From the NCBI GenBank assembly GCA_016185755.1, contig JACPMX010000006.1:34644-98643 (forward strand): 64,000 nucleotides of DNA. Reading direction: 5' to 3'. Position numbers and translations under genes: made by a program. Of the stretch, positions 25,772-35,217 are shown piece after piece; the stretch's first letter is position 1, and each line of letters begins with the position of its first letter. The notes below the pieces were generated by a model. It was not told the origin of the DNA, did no database searches, and was given only the letters and a program-made list of their open reading frames with translations. The stretch comes from Candidatus Woesearchaeota archaeon. Lineage in GTDB: Archaea > Nanobdellota > Nanobdellia > Woesearchaeales > GW2011-AR4.

Positions 25772-26562
25772 TTACTTCTTACAGCAAGGTACTCTCTTTG
25801 ATGTTCGGGAACATCGCCATTAGACATATAGTTAGCTGCTCTTGATATTTGTTCTATAGCTCTCTTTACAAAATCTCCAATTGATGCCGAGCCACCAGGG
25901 TGATTCGTATATAACGACCGCACAAAATGGCCAAATTCTGCCCTGGTAAAAGGCAAAGTTATCATCCTGAATCTTGTGTCTTGTGGAAAACAGCGAAAAC
26001 CTTCATGCGGCGTTACAAAATAAAGGTTTGCCCTTCTAAAAAATTCCGTATGTTCTGATTGAATTGCTAAATAGCCTTTTACTTTCCTTTCGACAATTTC
26101 ATGATTTTCGGTAATTGTAAACTCACAAAATCCAGTTATTTTTCTTGAGCTGCCATACGACTTTACAATAAGTCCATCAGGCACTTGGACCCTATCAAGC
26201 GAATCAAAGCCGGCAGGGTTGGCTATATCGCTGGCATTAGGATACAACAAATCAAAAAATCTTTTTGTTCTTTTTGGGGACAAAACTGTAAAATCTCTAA
26301 GATGTTGCACGAGGTAGATAAATGCAACCTCTTCGAATATTTTTCCAGCGAATCTTCGAGATATCTCATTCAGGCCTTCAACATTCAAGGGGCCTAAAAT
26401 TATACCTGTAAAAAATTTATAAGCATCCGGAAAATTAGATTCAATAAAACTAAAGAGATCTTCCTTTGATATCCCGGCTAGTGGTCTGGCTTGTGACTCA
26501 TCTATTTGCTCCCCAACCAAATCATCTAGGGAGATTCTTAAGCGCCTTATTCTTTCGTCCAT
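25759..26562 (-). CDS. Protein of unknown function (267 aa)
   Basis: No family is recognised. It is soluble, with no signal peptide. A central segment (VQVPDGLIVKSYG then KITGFCEFTITENHEIVERKV) has the order of a PD-(D/E)XK nuclease core, with PDG, then a strand with C-E-F-T where a nuclease would have E-x-K; the lysine is absent, so activity is doubtful. Later strands ANLYFVTP and RFRMITLPF follow. Codon use is more AT-rich than in galT and gpmA on either side, suggesting an acquired gene. Confidence 0.7.
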   Translation of the reverse strand: MDERIRRLRISLDDLVGEQIDESQARPLAGISKEDLFSFIESNFPDAYKFFTGIILGPLNVEGLNEISRRFAGKIFEEVAFIYLVQHLRDFTVLSPKRTKRFFDLLYPNASDIANPAGFDSLDRVQVPDGLIVKSYGSSRKITGFCEFTITENHEIVERKVKGYLAIQSEHTEFFRRANLYFVTPHEGFRCFPQDTRFRMITLPFTRAEFGHFVRSLYTNHPGGSASIGDFVKRAIEQISRAANYMSNGDVPEHQREYLAVRSNHPL

Positions 26563-26635
26563 TAATCACGCCTAAAACAATTAAAAACAAGGCAGCTTTT
26601 AAAGCTTTCTAAAGTTACTACTTTAAAATAAGAAC

Positions 26636-27382
26636 CTATTTGGCCTTCCCCTGCGCTGCAACAGCCTGAATCTTTGCCTCAATCTCTTTGGGGTCCCCGA
26701 GAAAATAATGCCGCACTGGCTTAAGATTATCATCTAATTCGTAAACAAGCGGAATGCCGGTCGGAATGTTCAGCTCAACAATGTCCTTGTCCGGAACATT
26801 GTCAAGGTACTTGACTATTGCCCTCGAGCTGTTGCCGCTTGCAACAATAATTATTTTTTTATTTTTTTTAAGCGCAGGGGCAATTTCACTTTTCCAGTAG
26901 GGAACCACTCTTTTAACGACATCTTTCAAGCACTCTGTCAATGGGATTTCATTTTTTTTGAGGTCCTTGTATTTCGGGTCATTGCCCGAGTACCTTTCAT
27001 CTGTTTTCTTGAGTGCCGGCGGCCTTATGTCGTAGCTTCTTCTCCATTTCAGCACTTGTTCCTCGCCGTATTTTGCAGCCATCTCAGCCTTGTTCAGTCC
27101 CTGCAGCGCGCCATAATGCCTTTCGTTCAGCTTCCAAGAATTGACAACAGGAATGTGCCTTAAATTCATTTCCCCGAGGACTATAGACAGCGTTTCCGTG
27201 CATCGTTTCAAAATATTTGTGTATGCAACATCAAAGCTGAATCCTTTCTCTTTCAATACCTTTCCTGCCTTCCTTGCCTCTTCGACACCGTTCTCTGTTA
27301 ACGGGACATCAGTCCAGCCAGTAAACCTATTTTCCCTGTTCCAAGTGCTTTCCCCATGCCTTAAAAGTACAAGCTTTATCAT
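26636..27382 (-). CDS. gpmA: 2,3-bisphosphoglycerate-dependent phosphoglycerate mutase
   Basis: GpmA interconverts 3- and 2-phosphoglycerate through a phosphohistidine. The phosphate-accepting His lies in [13 protein letters not shown] (first 15 residues), followed by [31 protein letters not shown] and the second His site [14 protein letters not shown], where most dPGMs have a GHGNS-like sequence (here ASGNS). The ATG at 27382 gives 248 residues, the family length, and lies one base after the enolase stop; upstream in-frame codons overlap enolase. It forms a glycolytic operon with eno. Confidence 0.9.
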   Translation of the reverse strand: MIKLVLLRHGESTWNRENRFTGWTDVPLTENGVEEARKAGKVLKEKGFSFDVAYTNILKRCTETLSIVLGEMNLRHIPVVNSWKLNERHYGALQGLNKAEMAAKYGEEQVLKWRRSYDIRPPALKKTDERYSGNDPKYKDLKKNEIPLTECLKDVVKRVVPYWKSEIAPALKKNKKIIIVASGNSSRAIVKYLDNVPDKDIVELNIPTGIPLVYELDDNLKPVRHYFLGDPKEIEAKIQAVAAQGKAK

Positions 27383-27383
27383 T

Positions 27384-28655
27384 TTATATTTTGGCAAATC
27401 CAGCCTTTTTCCCCAATTCTTCCCCAATTTTCAGCAGCCTGTTGTATTTGGCAGTCCTTTCGCTTCTTGCAGGAGCTCCAAACTTGCTTTGGCTTGCCCC
27501 CAAGCCGACTGCCAGGTCGGCGATGAAGCTGTCTTCTGTCTCCCCGCTTCTGTGGCTCACAACGACATTCCATTTGTTTTTAAAAGACAAATTTGCAGCA
27601 TCTATTGACTCAGTAACTGTACCTATCTGGTTGACTTTCAAGAGCAGCGCATTGCATGCCTTGCGCTCAAGAGCCGTCCTTATCCTGCCAATGTTCGTCA
27701 CAAGAAGGTCATCCCCGACAATTTGTATCTTATTTCCCAGTTCCTTGTTAAAAAGCTGCCATCCTTCCCAGTCATCCTGGGCAAAGCCGTCTTCTATCGA
27801 GATTATCGGAAATTTTCCTGCCAAGTTCCTGTAAAAGTCTGTCAGGCCTCCTTTGCTGTAGCCCTTTCCCATTATATTGTACTTGTCATTTTTCTCGTCG
27901 TAGAATTCAGATGCAGCGCAGTCCAGGGCAAGCTTTATTTTACCGGAGTATCCGCTTTCACCAATTGCTTTCATCAGCAGCTCAAGCCTTTCCCCAATAT
28001 CTTCAATTGGAGGGGCAAACCCGCCTTCATCACCAAGCAGTATTGCCTTTGCCCCGTATTTTCGTTTTAAAATATTTTTCAAAGCATGGTAAGTTTCAAC
28101 TCCTGCCCTCAATGCATCATTGAAATTTTTAAAGCCGGTAGGCATTATCATGTGCTCCTGTATGTCATTGTCAACTCCGGCATGCTTTCCGCTGTTTATC
28201 ACATTCATCTGGGGGACTGGCAAAATAAGCTTTTTTGAGTTTGATAATCCTTGAATGTGCCCGTATAACGTGTTATTGCTGCATATGGCGCCTGCCTTGC
28301 ACACTGCCATTGAAGCCCCCAAAAGGGCATTCGCGCCAAGCCTTGACTTGTTTTCTGTCCCGTCCAATTCAATCAGAAAATTGTCGATTTCCCCCTGCCT
28401 TCTGCAGTCAAGCCCTATCAGTTTTTTTGCTATGATTTTATTCACATTAGAAACAGCCTTGAGGACTCCTTTGCCGCTGTGCCTTCTTTTGTCATTGTCC
28501 CTTAATTCCAGCGCCTCGTGTATTCCTGTTGAAGCCCCGCTTGGCACAATGGACTTGGCGCAGCAGGATCTTGTTGCAAGGCAAACTTCAATTGTCGGGC
28601 TGCCCCTGGAGTCCAAAACTTCCCTTGCCGTGACCTTTTTTATCCTGAAATCCAA
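27384..28655 (-). CDS. eno: Enolase
   Basis: Enolase dehydrates 2-phosphoglycerate to phosphoenolpyruvate. The 423-residue length is standard. Signatures include [16 protein letters not shown] at the N-terminus, [14 protein letters not shown], the metal-ligand region [15 protein letters not shown] and the family motif [15 protein letters not shown], followed by [20 protein letters not shown]. It is immediately upstream of gpmA (one base between stop and start), so two consecutive glycolytic steps are co-expressed. Confidence 0.97.
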   Translation of the reverse strand: MDFRIKKVTAREVLDSRGSPTIEVCLATRSCCAKSIVPSGASTGIHEALELRDNDKRRHSGKGVLKAVSNVNKIIAKKLIGLDCRRQGEIDNFLIELDGTENKSRLGANALLGASMAVCKAGAICSNNTLYGHIQGLSNSKKLILPVPQMNVINSGKHAGVDNDIQEHMIMPTGFKNFNDALRAGVETYHALKNILKRKYGAKAILLGDEGGFAPPIEDIGERLELLMKAIGESGYSGKIKLALDCAASEFYDEKNDKYNIMGKGYSKGGLTDFYRNLAGKFPIISIEDGFAQDDWEGWQLFNKELGNKIQIVGDDLLVTNIGRIRTALERKACNALLLKVNQIGTVTESIDAANLSFKNKWNVVVSHRSGETEDSFIADLAVGLGASQSKFGAPARSERTAKYNRLLKIGEELGKKAGFAKI

Positions 28656-28741
28656 AATTCCACCTAATGGGCAAAATAAAATTAGCTATTTAAACATTTC
28701 GGACGCAAAATTTTAAATAAGATTGAAGTGCCTGCCAAAGA

Positions 28742-29203
28742 ATGATAAGGAAAGACATCAACAAAAGGCTGCTTGTCATGATTGCATTGCTTCTTGCATT
28801 GCTTTTATTATCTATTGTCTTCTACGAGATAAGGCTGTGGAACATTTTTAGCCACTACAAAAAGAATTTTGGATTATACGGCCCCCAAAGCTCCCTTTTT
28901 GAAAGGTTAAACAGGACATCAGCCATAAAGGAAACGGCATTAATCGACAAAAAATATCTGGAAAAAAGGTATGCTGATCTCCTCGGGCAGAATGAGAAGC
29001 TGACGGAAAAAATAGAGTCTCTGAAGGAAGAGCTGACCCTTGTCAAGTCCCGGGAAGAATACCAAAAGGCCAGGGACGAAGGCCCTGTTGCCCAGTTCAG
29101 GCTCATACAGGAGAAAAACACGGAGATAGCCAGGCTGAAAGAGGATATCCGGGAATTGTGCCTCAAATTAAGCTCTTATAATATAACCGAAAAAATCTGC
29201 TGA
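28742..29203 (+). CDS. Single-pass membrane coiled-coil protein
   Basis: The 153-residue protein has one N-terminal membrane helix (LLVMIALLLALLLLSIVFYEI, residues 10-30) and an extended coiled coil from about residue 70 (KKYLEKRYADLLGQNEKLTE through EIARLKEDIRELCLKL). No family is recognised. The layout resembles small tethering proteins such as FtsL/DivIC types or the protein at 44363. It starts 87 bp after the divergent enolase gene and converges with the PAC2 gene with no gap between stops. Confidence 0.7.
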   Translation: MIRKDINKRLLVMIALLLALLLLSIVFYEIRLWNIFSHYKKNFGLYGPQSSLFERLNRTSAIKETALIDKKYLEKRYADLLGQNEKLTEKIESLKEELTLVKSREEYQKARDEGPVAQFRLIQEKNTEIARLKEDIRELCLKLSSYNITEKIC

Positions 29204-30004
29204 CTACCCGATGTAATCCAGCTCCTTGCCAAGCTTCTTCTGCAGCCTCTTCAGTGCAGCCTGCTTTGTGACCTCGCTGAGCTGCTCTGTTTTTTTGAGT
29301 ATTTCCCCTTCAATGTCCTTTATTTCCCTGTCCAGCTTGTTGATGTCAAGCTTCAGGCCTAAATTCTTGTCAAGAACCTTCAAAATTTCCTTTGCGCCTT
29401 TTATCCCAAGGTACATTGGGTGCCCATACGTCTCTGCAAGGAACGAGACAGCTTCTATTTTTCTTCTGGAAGCAAGCCCAAGAAGCAGGCCGGAAACTCC
29501 TACGATCGGGCCTACAACCCCATACAGGTTGTCATTTACAAGGCCGTTCTTGTACTTGCTGATTATCTTTTTCGTGTTGCCTGTGCAGTAAACTTTTGGC
29601 TTTTTCGGGATTTCAGCAAGGCCTATCCCCCCCAAGGTTATCACTTCTTTTCCGCTGAATTTCTCTACTATATCCAGAACTTTATCCGAAAACTCGTATG
29701 AGCTTATCTCGTCAACAGGCTGAACATCCCCCCCGAGCAGCAGCAAGTCCCTTTTCCCGCTGGACTGCTTGTAAAAAATCTCTACAATAGGGAGCTCGAC
29801 AAGATTGTCCTCGTTGACAAAAACAGAATGGGGAAAAGTGTATGATGTTATCTCGTATAGTTTTTTTGCCTTCAGCTCGTCAATCAGGAAATCAACAGCA
29901 ACCTTCCCGACATTTCCTATTCCCGGCAGTCCTTCTATGAAAATAGGGTTGTTGAGCTTTGGCGTTTTCCCGAACTGGGTTATCTTCCAGCAATCATCCC
30001 TCAT
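29204..30004 (-). CDS. PAC2 family protein (proteasome-assembly-chaperone-like)
   Basis: PAC2 proteins are related to the proteasome assembly chaperone 2. The 266-residue protein has NPIFIEGLPGIGNVGKVAVDFLI at the N-terminus, LLLLGGDVQPVD, VITLGGIGLAEIPKKPKVYCTG and GPIVGVSGLLLGLASRRKIEAVSFLAETYG, then a C-terminal helical tail. Its start overlaps the nop10 stop (ATGA). In many archaea this gene follows aIF2-alpha and nop10, as here. Confidence 0.9.
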   Translation of the reverse strand: MRDDCWKITQFGKTPKLNNPIFIEGLPGIGNVGKVAVDFLIDELKAKKLYEITSYTFPHSVFVNEDNLVELPIVEIFYKQSSGKRDLLLLGGDVQPVDEISSYEFSDKVLDIVEKFSGKEVITLGGIGLAEIPKKPKVYCTGNTKKIISKYKNGLVNDNLYGVVGPIVGVSGLLLGLASRRKIEAVSFLAETYGHPMYLGIKGAKEILKVLDKNLGLKLDINKLDREIKDIEGEILKKTEQLSEVTKQAALKRLQKKLGKELDYIG

Positions 30005-30174
30005 ATTAATCCTCTTTTGAGGTATTCCTCGTGTTTCGCTTTTCTCCTGTATGCTGAAAGCCTGTCGTCAGGAGTGTATTTCAGGGGCCTTGGCATCAGC
30101 GTCTCATTGCCGCAGGAGCATTTTTCCTTCATTGTGTATTTGCCGCACTTTACGCATATAAAAATGTGCTTCAT
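30001..30174 (-). CDS. nop10: H/ACA ribonucleoprotein component Nop10
   Basis: Nop10 is the small zinc-ribbon subunit of the H/ACA pseudouridylation complex, bridging Cbf5 and L7Ae. This 57-residue ORF reads MKHIFICVKCGKYTMKEKCS, with Cys pairs CVKC and CSC, then LMPRPLKYTPDDRLSAYRRK, matching the family. Its ATG overlaps the aIF2-alpha stop (TAATG) and its stop overlaps the PAC2 start (ATGA), giving a tightly coupled operon. Confidence 0.95.
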   Translation of the reverse strand: MKHIFICVKCGKYTMKEKCSCGNETLMPRPLKYTPDDRLSAYRRKAKHEEYLKRGLI

Positions 30175-30956
30175 TATGCATCGTCCCGGCTGAATTCTGC
30201 CAATCCGGCATGCTTGGCCACAACGCCTATTGCGCTTTCTGTTGCGCTCTTCATTATTTTTTCGGCTTCCTTGTAATCAGGAGCCTTGACCATGAACCTG
30301 TAGAGGCCTGAGCCGAGATAATTTATCATTACCCTTCCCATGCTGGCATCCTGGGCTTTTTTAAGGGAGTCCCTTATAATGCCTATTCCATTCGGTGCAA
30401 AGGTGGTTATCTTGAGCTTTCCTGTGATCTCGACTTCTGCAGCCTTTATCCTTTGCTTTACAATCTCGTCTATGATTTTAATGTGCTTTTTGTCTATGCC
30501 GAGCTTTTCCAGCAGGCTTTCATCTTTTGAGGCATTTTCAAAAAATTCATGCAGCGATGCATAATCCTTGGTTATCCTGTCCGAGATTTCCCTGTAAAGC
30601 TGCTCGGTTTTTACGCCTATTTTCTGCGCAGCCAGCTCGACAATCTTTTCCGCGTTTTGCTCTTTTTTGATGTCATCTATTTTCCTTCTTTTTTCAGACT
30701 CGTTGACTCTTCTCAAGGACAGGTCTATGTACCCCTTCTCCTCGTTCACCCTGAGAACCTTGCATACTATCTTTTTGCCTTCCTTGACGAAGTCCCTTAT
30801 GTTCCTTATTCTTCCCGGGGATACCTCTGAAATATGTATCATCCCGCTTTTTCCGTATTCATCAATATTGACGAATACAGAATGGTACTGCACGCTCGTA
30901 ACAGTGCATAGAACTGAATCCCCTTCTTCCGGAAAGCCCTGTTTCTTGAAAAGCAT
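30174..30956 (-). CDS. Translation initiation factor aIF2 alpha subunit
   Basis: aIF2-alpha is part of the heterotrimer that delivers Met-tRNAi to the ribosome. The 260-residue protein has an S1/OB domain (GDSVLCTVTSVQYHSVFVNIDEYGKSGMIHISEVSPGRI), a helical domain and the C-terminal alpha-beta domain (VEITGKLKITTFAPNGIGII...RFMVKAPDYKEAEKIM). The residues that eukaryotes phosphorylate lie in the S1 loop region. It leads the nop10-PAC2 gene set and lies downstream of S27e. Confidence 0.95.
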   Translation of the reverse strand: MLFKKQGFPEEGDSVLCTVTSVQYHSVFVNIDEYGKSGMIHISEVSPGRIRNIRDFVKEGKKIVCKVLRVNEEKGYIDLSLRRVNESEKRRKIDDIKKEQNAEKIVELAAQKIGVKTEQLYREISDRITKDYASLHEFFENASKDESLLEKLGIDKKHIKIIDEIVKQRIKAAEVEITGKLKITTFAPNGIGIIRDSLKKAQDASMGRVMINYLGSGLYRFMVKAPDYKEAEKIMKSATESAIGVVAKHAGLAEFSRDDA

Positions 30957-31002
30957 TTTATAAAAAATATAGTTTAATCCAATCCGGAACTGCCCGGTTT
31001 TT

Positions 31003-31221
31003 CTACTCCAAAACTTCCAAAATTCTTGCCTTTACCCTGCTTTTGCCGCCGGTAGGCTCTGCAAGCGGCTTGCCGCACACAAGGCAGTCAACTTTTGTGG
31101 CCGTCTTGCCGAAAGTTATCTGCTCGTTCTTGCATTTAGGGCACCTTATCTTTATGAATTTGCTTGTCGATTCTTTTATCTTTGCTATATCAACCACCGA
31201 TGCTTTGGTATTTTTGGGCAT
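31003..31221 (-). CDS. rps27e: Small ribosomal subunit protein eS27 (S27e)
   Basis: The 72-residue zinc-ribbon protein of the small subunit has Cys pairs CPKCKN and CLVCGK and the family motif FIKIRCPKCKNEQITFGK, ending AEPTGGKSRVKARILEVL. In most archaea it directly follows L44e; here a glycosyltransferase gene on the opposite strand separates them. A TATA-like TTTAAATAAAT lies on the other side of the divergent promoter region (31222-31286). Confidence 0.96.
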   Translation of the reverse strand: MPKNTKASVVDIAKIKESTSKFIKIRCPKCKNEQITFGKTATKVDCLVCGKPLAEPTGGKSRVKARILEVLE

Positions 31222-31286
31222 TTATATACCTTTGCCTTTGCTATTTGGACAAAATGTTTAAATAAATTGATTAAGATTTGTAATAT

Positions 31287-32659
31287 ATGCTAAAAGGCAG
31301 CAGGATCACATATGGGATATTCTTGATTATGTCCATTTTATTCCTGCTCATTGTTTCAAAAGGGCTTGCCGCCCCCCAGCCCGGGGATGAAAACACGTAT
31401 TATTACATGGGCAAGCTGGTAACAGAAGGAAAAATCCCGTACAGGGATTTCTTTTATGCGCATCCCCCGCTGCACATCTACATTTTGGCATTATTCTATA
31501 ACATTTTCGGGTTTAACATAATTGCCCTGAAATCAATACCGCTGCTCTCAACATTAGCCTCTTCATTTTTTATTTTTAAAATTACCCAGGCAAAGTTCGG
31601 AAATGCTGAAGCGCTTGCCTCGTCCGCACTGTTCATGTTCAGCTACTCCGTTATGTTTAACTCCGTATTTTCTTTTGGAACAGATGTCGCAGTTCTTCTT
31701 TTGGCTGTTGGCTTATATTTCTTATTGGTTAAAGAAAGCTATCTTTTTGCCGGAGCCTTTTTTGGCGCTGCCGCATCTGCAAGATTATTGAGCTTGATCC
31801 CCGTGTTAACCATTTTAGGCTTAGTTGCCTTTTCAAATAAGCGGAATTTCATCAAATTATCGTCGGCATTTTTGCTTGTTTTTCTCCTGTTCAGCGGAAC
31901 TTTCATATTTTTTGCAGGGAAAGCATACCTAAAGCAGGCTTACCTTTTCCACCTGCTGAAAAGCCCCGGAATAAAAGAAAATGCAAGGGAGTATTTTGAC
32001 ATAATAAAGCTGAACTGGATTTTGTTTGCATCAGCCTCACTTTTCCTTTTTGCCGGGAAAAGAGCAAAATCCGGATGTTCGCTTTGGCATCATGCGCTTA
32101 CCTCGTATTTCTGTTGTTACTTAGGAAAATCTTCGGCTTTTATTTCATGATTGCAATGCCGTTTTTGGCCATAACGGCAGGCTCCAGCATCGTTAACGTG
32201 TTAAAAAATTTGCGGGGAAAATGGAAATTTATTGCTTCTGCCGCGTTATTGGCTGTTTTTGCCTGGAACCTGTCGTCTGATGTGATGTTCCTTGAGAAAA
32301 TCGGATTCACAAGATTTGAAAGGGGTCCTGATTTAAGGGAGTTTATCCTGGCAAACTCGGATTCAGGCACGCTTCTTTTTGGGGACAATTCAGCTGTTCC
32401 GCTGCTGGCCCTCATGACTGATAGAAAAATAGCTTTTGATTATGCAGACACGAATGAGCAGGTGTTCCTGTCCGGATTGGCAGATCTAGATAATGTGCTG
32501 GACAGCCTCAAAGGAAATGATATCCTGTTCATTGCCAGAAGCACGCAGGGAATATCCTCGTTCAGGGAAACAAGGGATTTTCTGAACACAAACTGCGGGC
32601 TTCTTGGAAGCTTTCACGACAAGACAGAAGGGGATTACTTATTCTATAAATGCAGATGA
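31287..32659 (+). pseudogene. Membrane glycosyltransferase (GT39/ArnT-like), split by a frameshift
   Basis: Two ORFs form one protein. The first (31287 onward) encodes a polytopic enzyme with the GT39-like N-terminus: QPGDENTYYYMGKLVTEGKI then PYRDFFYAHPPLHIYILALF, containing the acidic D-E pair and the YAHPP motif. After about residue 260 the protein continues in the -1 frame (FALASCAYLVFLLLLRKIFG onward to 32659). The shift lies near 32056-32075, a region with AAAA runs. Either a base is missing (error or mutation) or slippage occurs. The restored protein would be about 457 residues and would transfer sugars from polyprenyl phosphate. Confidence 0.75.
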
Positions 32660-32968
32660 CTACTTGAACTCTATCTTTTTTGCCCGGAATCCCTGCCTTT
32701 GGATATGCGTTTTCTTGCAGGCCTTGCATTCATACCTTAAATCAGTTTTTTTTGTGGACTTCTTGCCGGTCATCTTGAACTTGCTTATTGCAGGCTTGGA
32801 ATACCTTCCAAGGTTTCCCCTGCCCCTTGCCCGGCCCCTTTTTCTAGCCCTGACTTTGGAGCCGTAAGTAAGGCTGCTTGGGTTTTTTTTCTTTGTGAAA
32901 GAAACATTATGCTCTGTATGCTTCTTGCAGTAAGGGCAGTACCTTTTCATGGTTTTTGGCAATTTCAT
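32660..32968 (-). CDS. rpl44e: Large ribosomal subunit protein eL42 (L44e)
   Basis: The 102-residue protein has the family start MKLPKTMKRYCPYCKKHTEH, basic RARKRGRARGRGNLGRYSKP and the second Cys pair CKACKKTH. The ATG at 32968 is chosen because family members start there; an upstream ATG (33028) adds an unrelated 20 residues. The stop abuts the stop of the convergent glycosyltransferase gene. Confidence 0.95.
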   Translation of the reverse strand: MKLPKTMKRYCPYCKKHTEHNVSFTKKKNPSSLTYGSKVRARKRGRARGRGNLGRYSKPAISKFKMTGKKSTKKTDLRYECKACKKTHIQRQGFRAKKIEFK

Positions 32969-33049
32969 ATAAGAAAAGAAATTTAACCGATTTAAAAATG
33001 TTTCTAATATACGGGCAATGGGCGCCATAACTTTGTCGTCGATAAAAAT

Positions 33050-33697
33050 CTAGTTTTCCTGTATCTCTTCAGCCCTTCCCTTGCTTACCAGCACATCAGC
33101 GATCTCGATTGGAAGGTTCGCAATGTCTTCCTCCTCAAAAGGGCCGTATTCCTCAAGTTCAGGCCCGACAAACTTCGGCACATGGCTTGTGAACCTTACA
33201 AGCCTTGTCGGCTTCTTCAGCTCAAGGGCAGTTTTGAAATCCCCGCTTGGCTTTTTTTCCATGGCCTGCATGAAAGGCATATTTTCATTCAGTAAGCTGA
33301 TTAGTATCGAGTCCCTGTACGTGTCCAGAAGGCTTGTCAAAGCCTCAAAAACAACCCTTTCTTCCTTGAGGAGCGCTGTAGTGTCTATAAGGTCGGATTT
33401 TGTCCTGCTTTTGTCAAGCGCCAGGCTGATTATCTTCCTTTCCCTTCTCTCATAAAGCTCTTTTATGATTTTATATATGTTTTCAAGCTGCCTTTCAGTC
33501 TTTTTTCGCTCTTCATTTGCAAAGACCGAGTCGCTCTTGGCTTCAAGTATCTTTTTCTTGTCTTTTATGTAGCTTATAGTGTCGCTGAAGAAAGTAGGCT
33601 CAAGCTTCTGCAAATCATTCCTTTCCTTTTCCCTTTTTAGAAGCTCAAACAGAGTTTCATAAGTGATAACAACTTCTTGCGCCATTTCATCCCCCAT
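33050..33697 (-). CDS. GINS complex subunit (archaeal Gins15/51 type)
   Basis: GINS links MCM helicase and Cdc45/GAN in the replisome. The 215-residue protein has the N-terminal motif TYETLFELLKREKERNDLQKLEPTFF, a helical A domain, and a C-terminal B domain with VPKFVGPELEEYGPFEEEDIANLP, the usual arrangement of Gins51. The ATG at 33697 lies 24 nt after a TTTAAATAA box; an ATG at 33733 would include the TATA box in the gene. It lies just upstream of L44e on the same strand. Confidence 0.88.
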   Translation of the reverse strand: MGDEMAQEVVITYETLFELLKREKERNDLQKLEPTFFSDTISYIKDKKKILEAKSDSVFANEERKKTERQLENIYKIIKELYERRERKIISLALDKSRTKSDLIDTTALLKEERVVFEALTSLLDTYRDSILISLLNENMPFMQAMEKKPSGDFKTALELKKPTRLVRFTSHVPKFVGPELEEYGPFEEEDIANLPIEIADVLVSKGRAEEIQEN

Positions 33698-33769
33698 GGC
33701 AGAATTATCCACTCCCTTTAAATAATTTTTCATTTAAAAATGAGCTAAGTTTGACCTTGCAATACTCAA

Positions 33770-33860
33770 AAAAGCCAAGTCCCATGTGCCGTTAACCGGA
33801 ATAGGTGCTCCTCAACTGCTGCAAACGGGTCACCTCCGGCACGCTGCATTTCAAAGATCG
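33770..33860 (-). ncRNA. Candidate structured small RNA upstream of GINS gene
   Basis: This GC-rich island lies in an AT-rich gap between divergent genes. On the minus strand, CCGGAGGTG (33839-33831) pairs with CACC-TAT-TCCGG (33807-33796), a nine-pair stem with a three-base bulge; GTGCCG/CGGCAC (33842-33837 and 33791-33786) gives an alternative or outer stem. A TATA-like TTTTAAATAG lies about 25-30 nt upstream, and a T6 run (33771-33776) follows as a probable terminator. An ACA triplet just after the stem is compatible with an H/ACA guide, but no class can be assigned. Confidence 0.45.
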
Positions 33861-33936
33861 TTCTATTTAAAATTATGCAGCTTAAATTTCCTAATGCTTA
33901 AGAAAGCTTTTAAAAGCCCTATCCCATACTGGACCT

Positions 33937-35160
33937 ATGGCAGAGCTTATTTTCAAGGACCTGAGTTTTGAGAAGGATAATAAAGGGGTCAAGGTGAATT
34001 TCCTTAAATTATTCTATGCTTACCTGGAAGAGAGCAGCCTGAGGAAGATAGGCCAGTTTGAGATAAGCAAAAACTCAATAAGCTTCAAGGGCGTTTCAGA
34101 GCATAATGCAAGGAAAAAGCTCGAGTTTTTGCTTTACAATTCGTTCAAGCACTTAAAAAACAGGCTTAACAACAAAAAGACAGTCTACATCCACCAGACT
34201 TCCGGCATACCGCTTATAGGAACAAACTACTTTGGGCTGGTGGACAGGGGCACCAATATAATTGAAGTCAAGCCAATCACAAGCTGCAATATAAGCTGTA
34301 TTTTCTGCTCTGTGGATGAAGGACCATTGTCAAGGCGAAAGGCCGATTTTGTCGTCGAGAAAGATTACCTTGTGAATGAGCTGAGGAAACTGGCCGAGTT
34401 CAAGGCCAGCAGCAATATCGATGCCCACATCAATGCCCAGGGAGAGCCTACATTGTACGCTGACATGGTTGAGCTTGTAAGGGGCATAATGTCAATCGAA
34501 GGGGTTAAAAGAAGCTCCATAGATACAAACGGCACTTTGCTAAGCAAGCAGTTCATAGATGAGCTTGCAGAGGCAGGCCTGACAAGGATAAACCTTTCCC
34601 TCAATGCCCTGGATCCTGAAAAAGCGCAAAAGCTTGCAGGCCATCCATACAACTTAAACAAAGTTCTCGATATTGCAAGATACATCCCCTCTAAAATGGA
34701 CCTTATAATCGCGCCTGTATGGATGCCCGGCTATAATGATGGGGAGCTGCCAAAGCTTGCCAAATTTGCGCAGGAGATAGGAGCAGGAAAGAAATGCCCG
34801 CCAATAGGGATACAAAACATGCTCAACTACAGGTTTGGCCGGAACCCGGTTGACAGCGTTCCCATGGATGTGTTTTACAGCAAAATGAGGGAGCTTGAGC
34901 GGGAGCACGGCATCAAGCTTGTCTTTGACAAGTCAGCCTTTGATGTTGAAGAGCTTCCTGAGCTTCCAAAGCCGTTCAGGAAAGGCCAGATTATAGAGGC
35001 AGAAATCGTTTTGCCGGGCAGGATAGGGGATGAGAAGCTCGCCGTTTCTAAAGACAGGCTTATTTCTGTGCCAAACTGCTATGAAAAGGAAGGCTCCACA
35101 GTCAAATTAAGGGTAAAAAGGACAAAGCATAACATATTTTTGGGGGAAATGCTGGGTTAG
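33937..35160 (+). CDS. Radical SAM protein (COG2100 type)
   Basis: The 407-residue protein has the radical SAM cluster motif CNISCIFC (about residues 120-127) following VKPIT, with the usual barrel motifs NAQGEPTLYADM, SIDTNGTLL and RINLSLNALD. The N-terminal 90 residues form a separate domain, and the C-terminal 60 residues (GQIIEAEIVLPGRIGDEKLA...GSTVKLRVKRTKHNIFLGEML) look like a TRAM-type beta-barrel. COG2100 members are conserved in archaea without a proven reaction. The ATG is preceded by a good AT-rich promoter around 33900. Confidence 0.85.
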   Translation: MAELIFKDLSFEKDNKGVKVNFLKLFYAYLEESSLRKIGQFEISKNSISFKGVSEHNARKKLEFLLYNSFKHLKNRLNNKKTVYIHQTSGIPLIGTNYFGLVDRGTNIIEVKPITSCNISCIFCSVDEGPLSRRKADFVVEKDYLVNELRKLAEFKASSNIDAHINAQGEPTLYADMVELVRGIMSIEGVKRSSIDTNGTLLSKQFIDELAEAGLTRINLSLNALDPEKAQKLAGHPYNLNKVLDIARYIPSKMDLIIAPVWMPGYNDGELPKLAKFAQEIGAGKKCPPIGIQNMLNYRFGRNPVDSVPMDVFYSKMRELEREHGIKLVFDKSAFDVEELPELPKPFRKGQIIEAEIVLPGRIGDEKLAVSKDRLISVPNCYEKEGSTVKLRVKRTKHNIFLGEMLG

Positions 35161-35217
35161 AAAGATTTATTAATCTTATTCTTCTGATTTAGCAAAGAGT
35201 GTATAATCTCATATATC

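Noticed and set aside
33770..33860. SRP RNA or tRNA assignment for the structured island
   Set aside because: It is too short for SRP RNA and lacks its conserved tetraloop and asymmetric loop, and it has no T-loop or acceptor stem of a tRNA.
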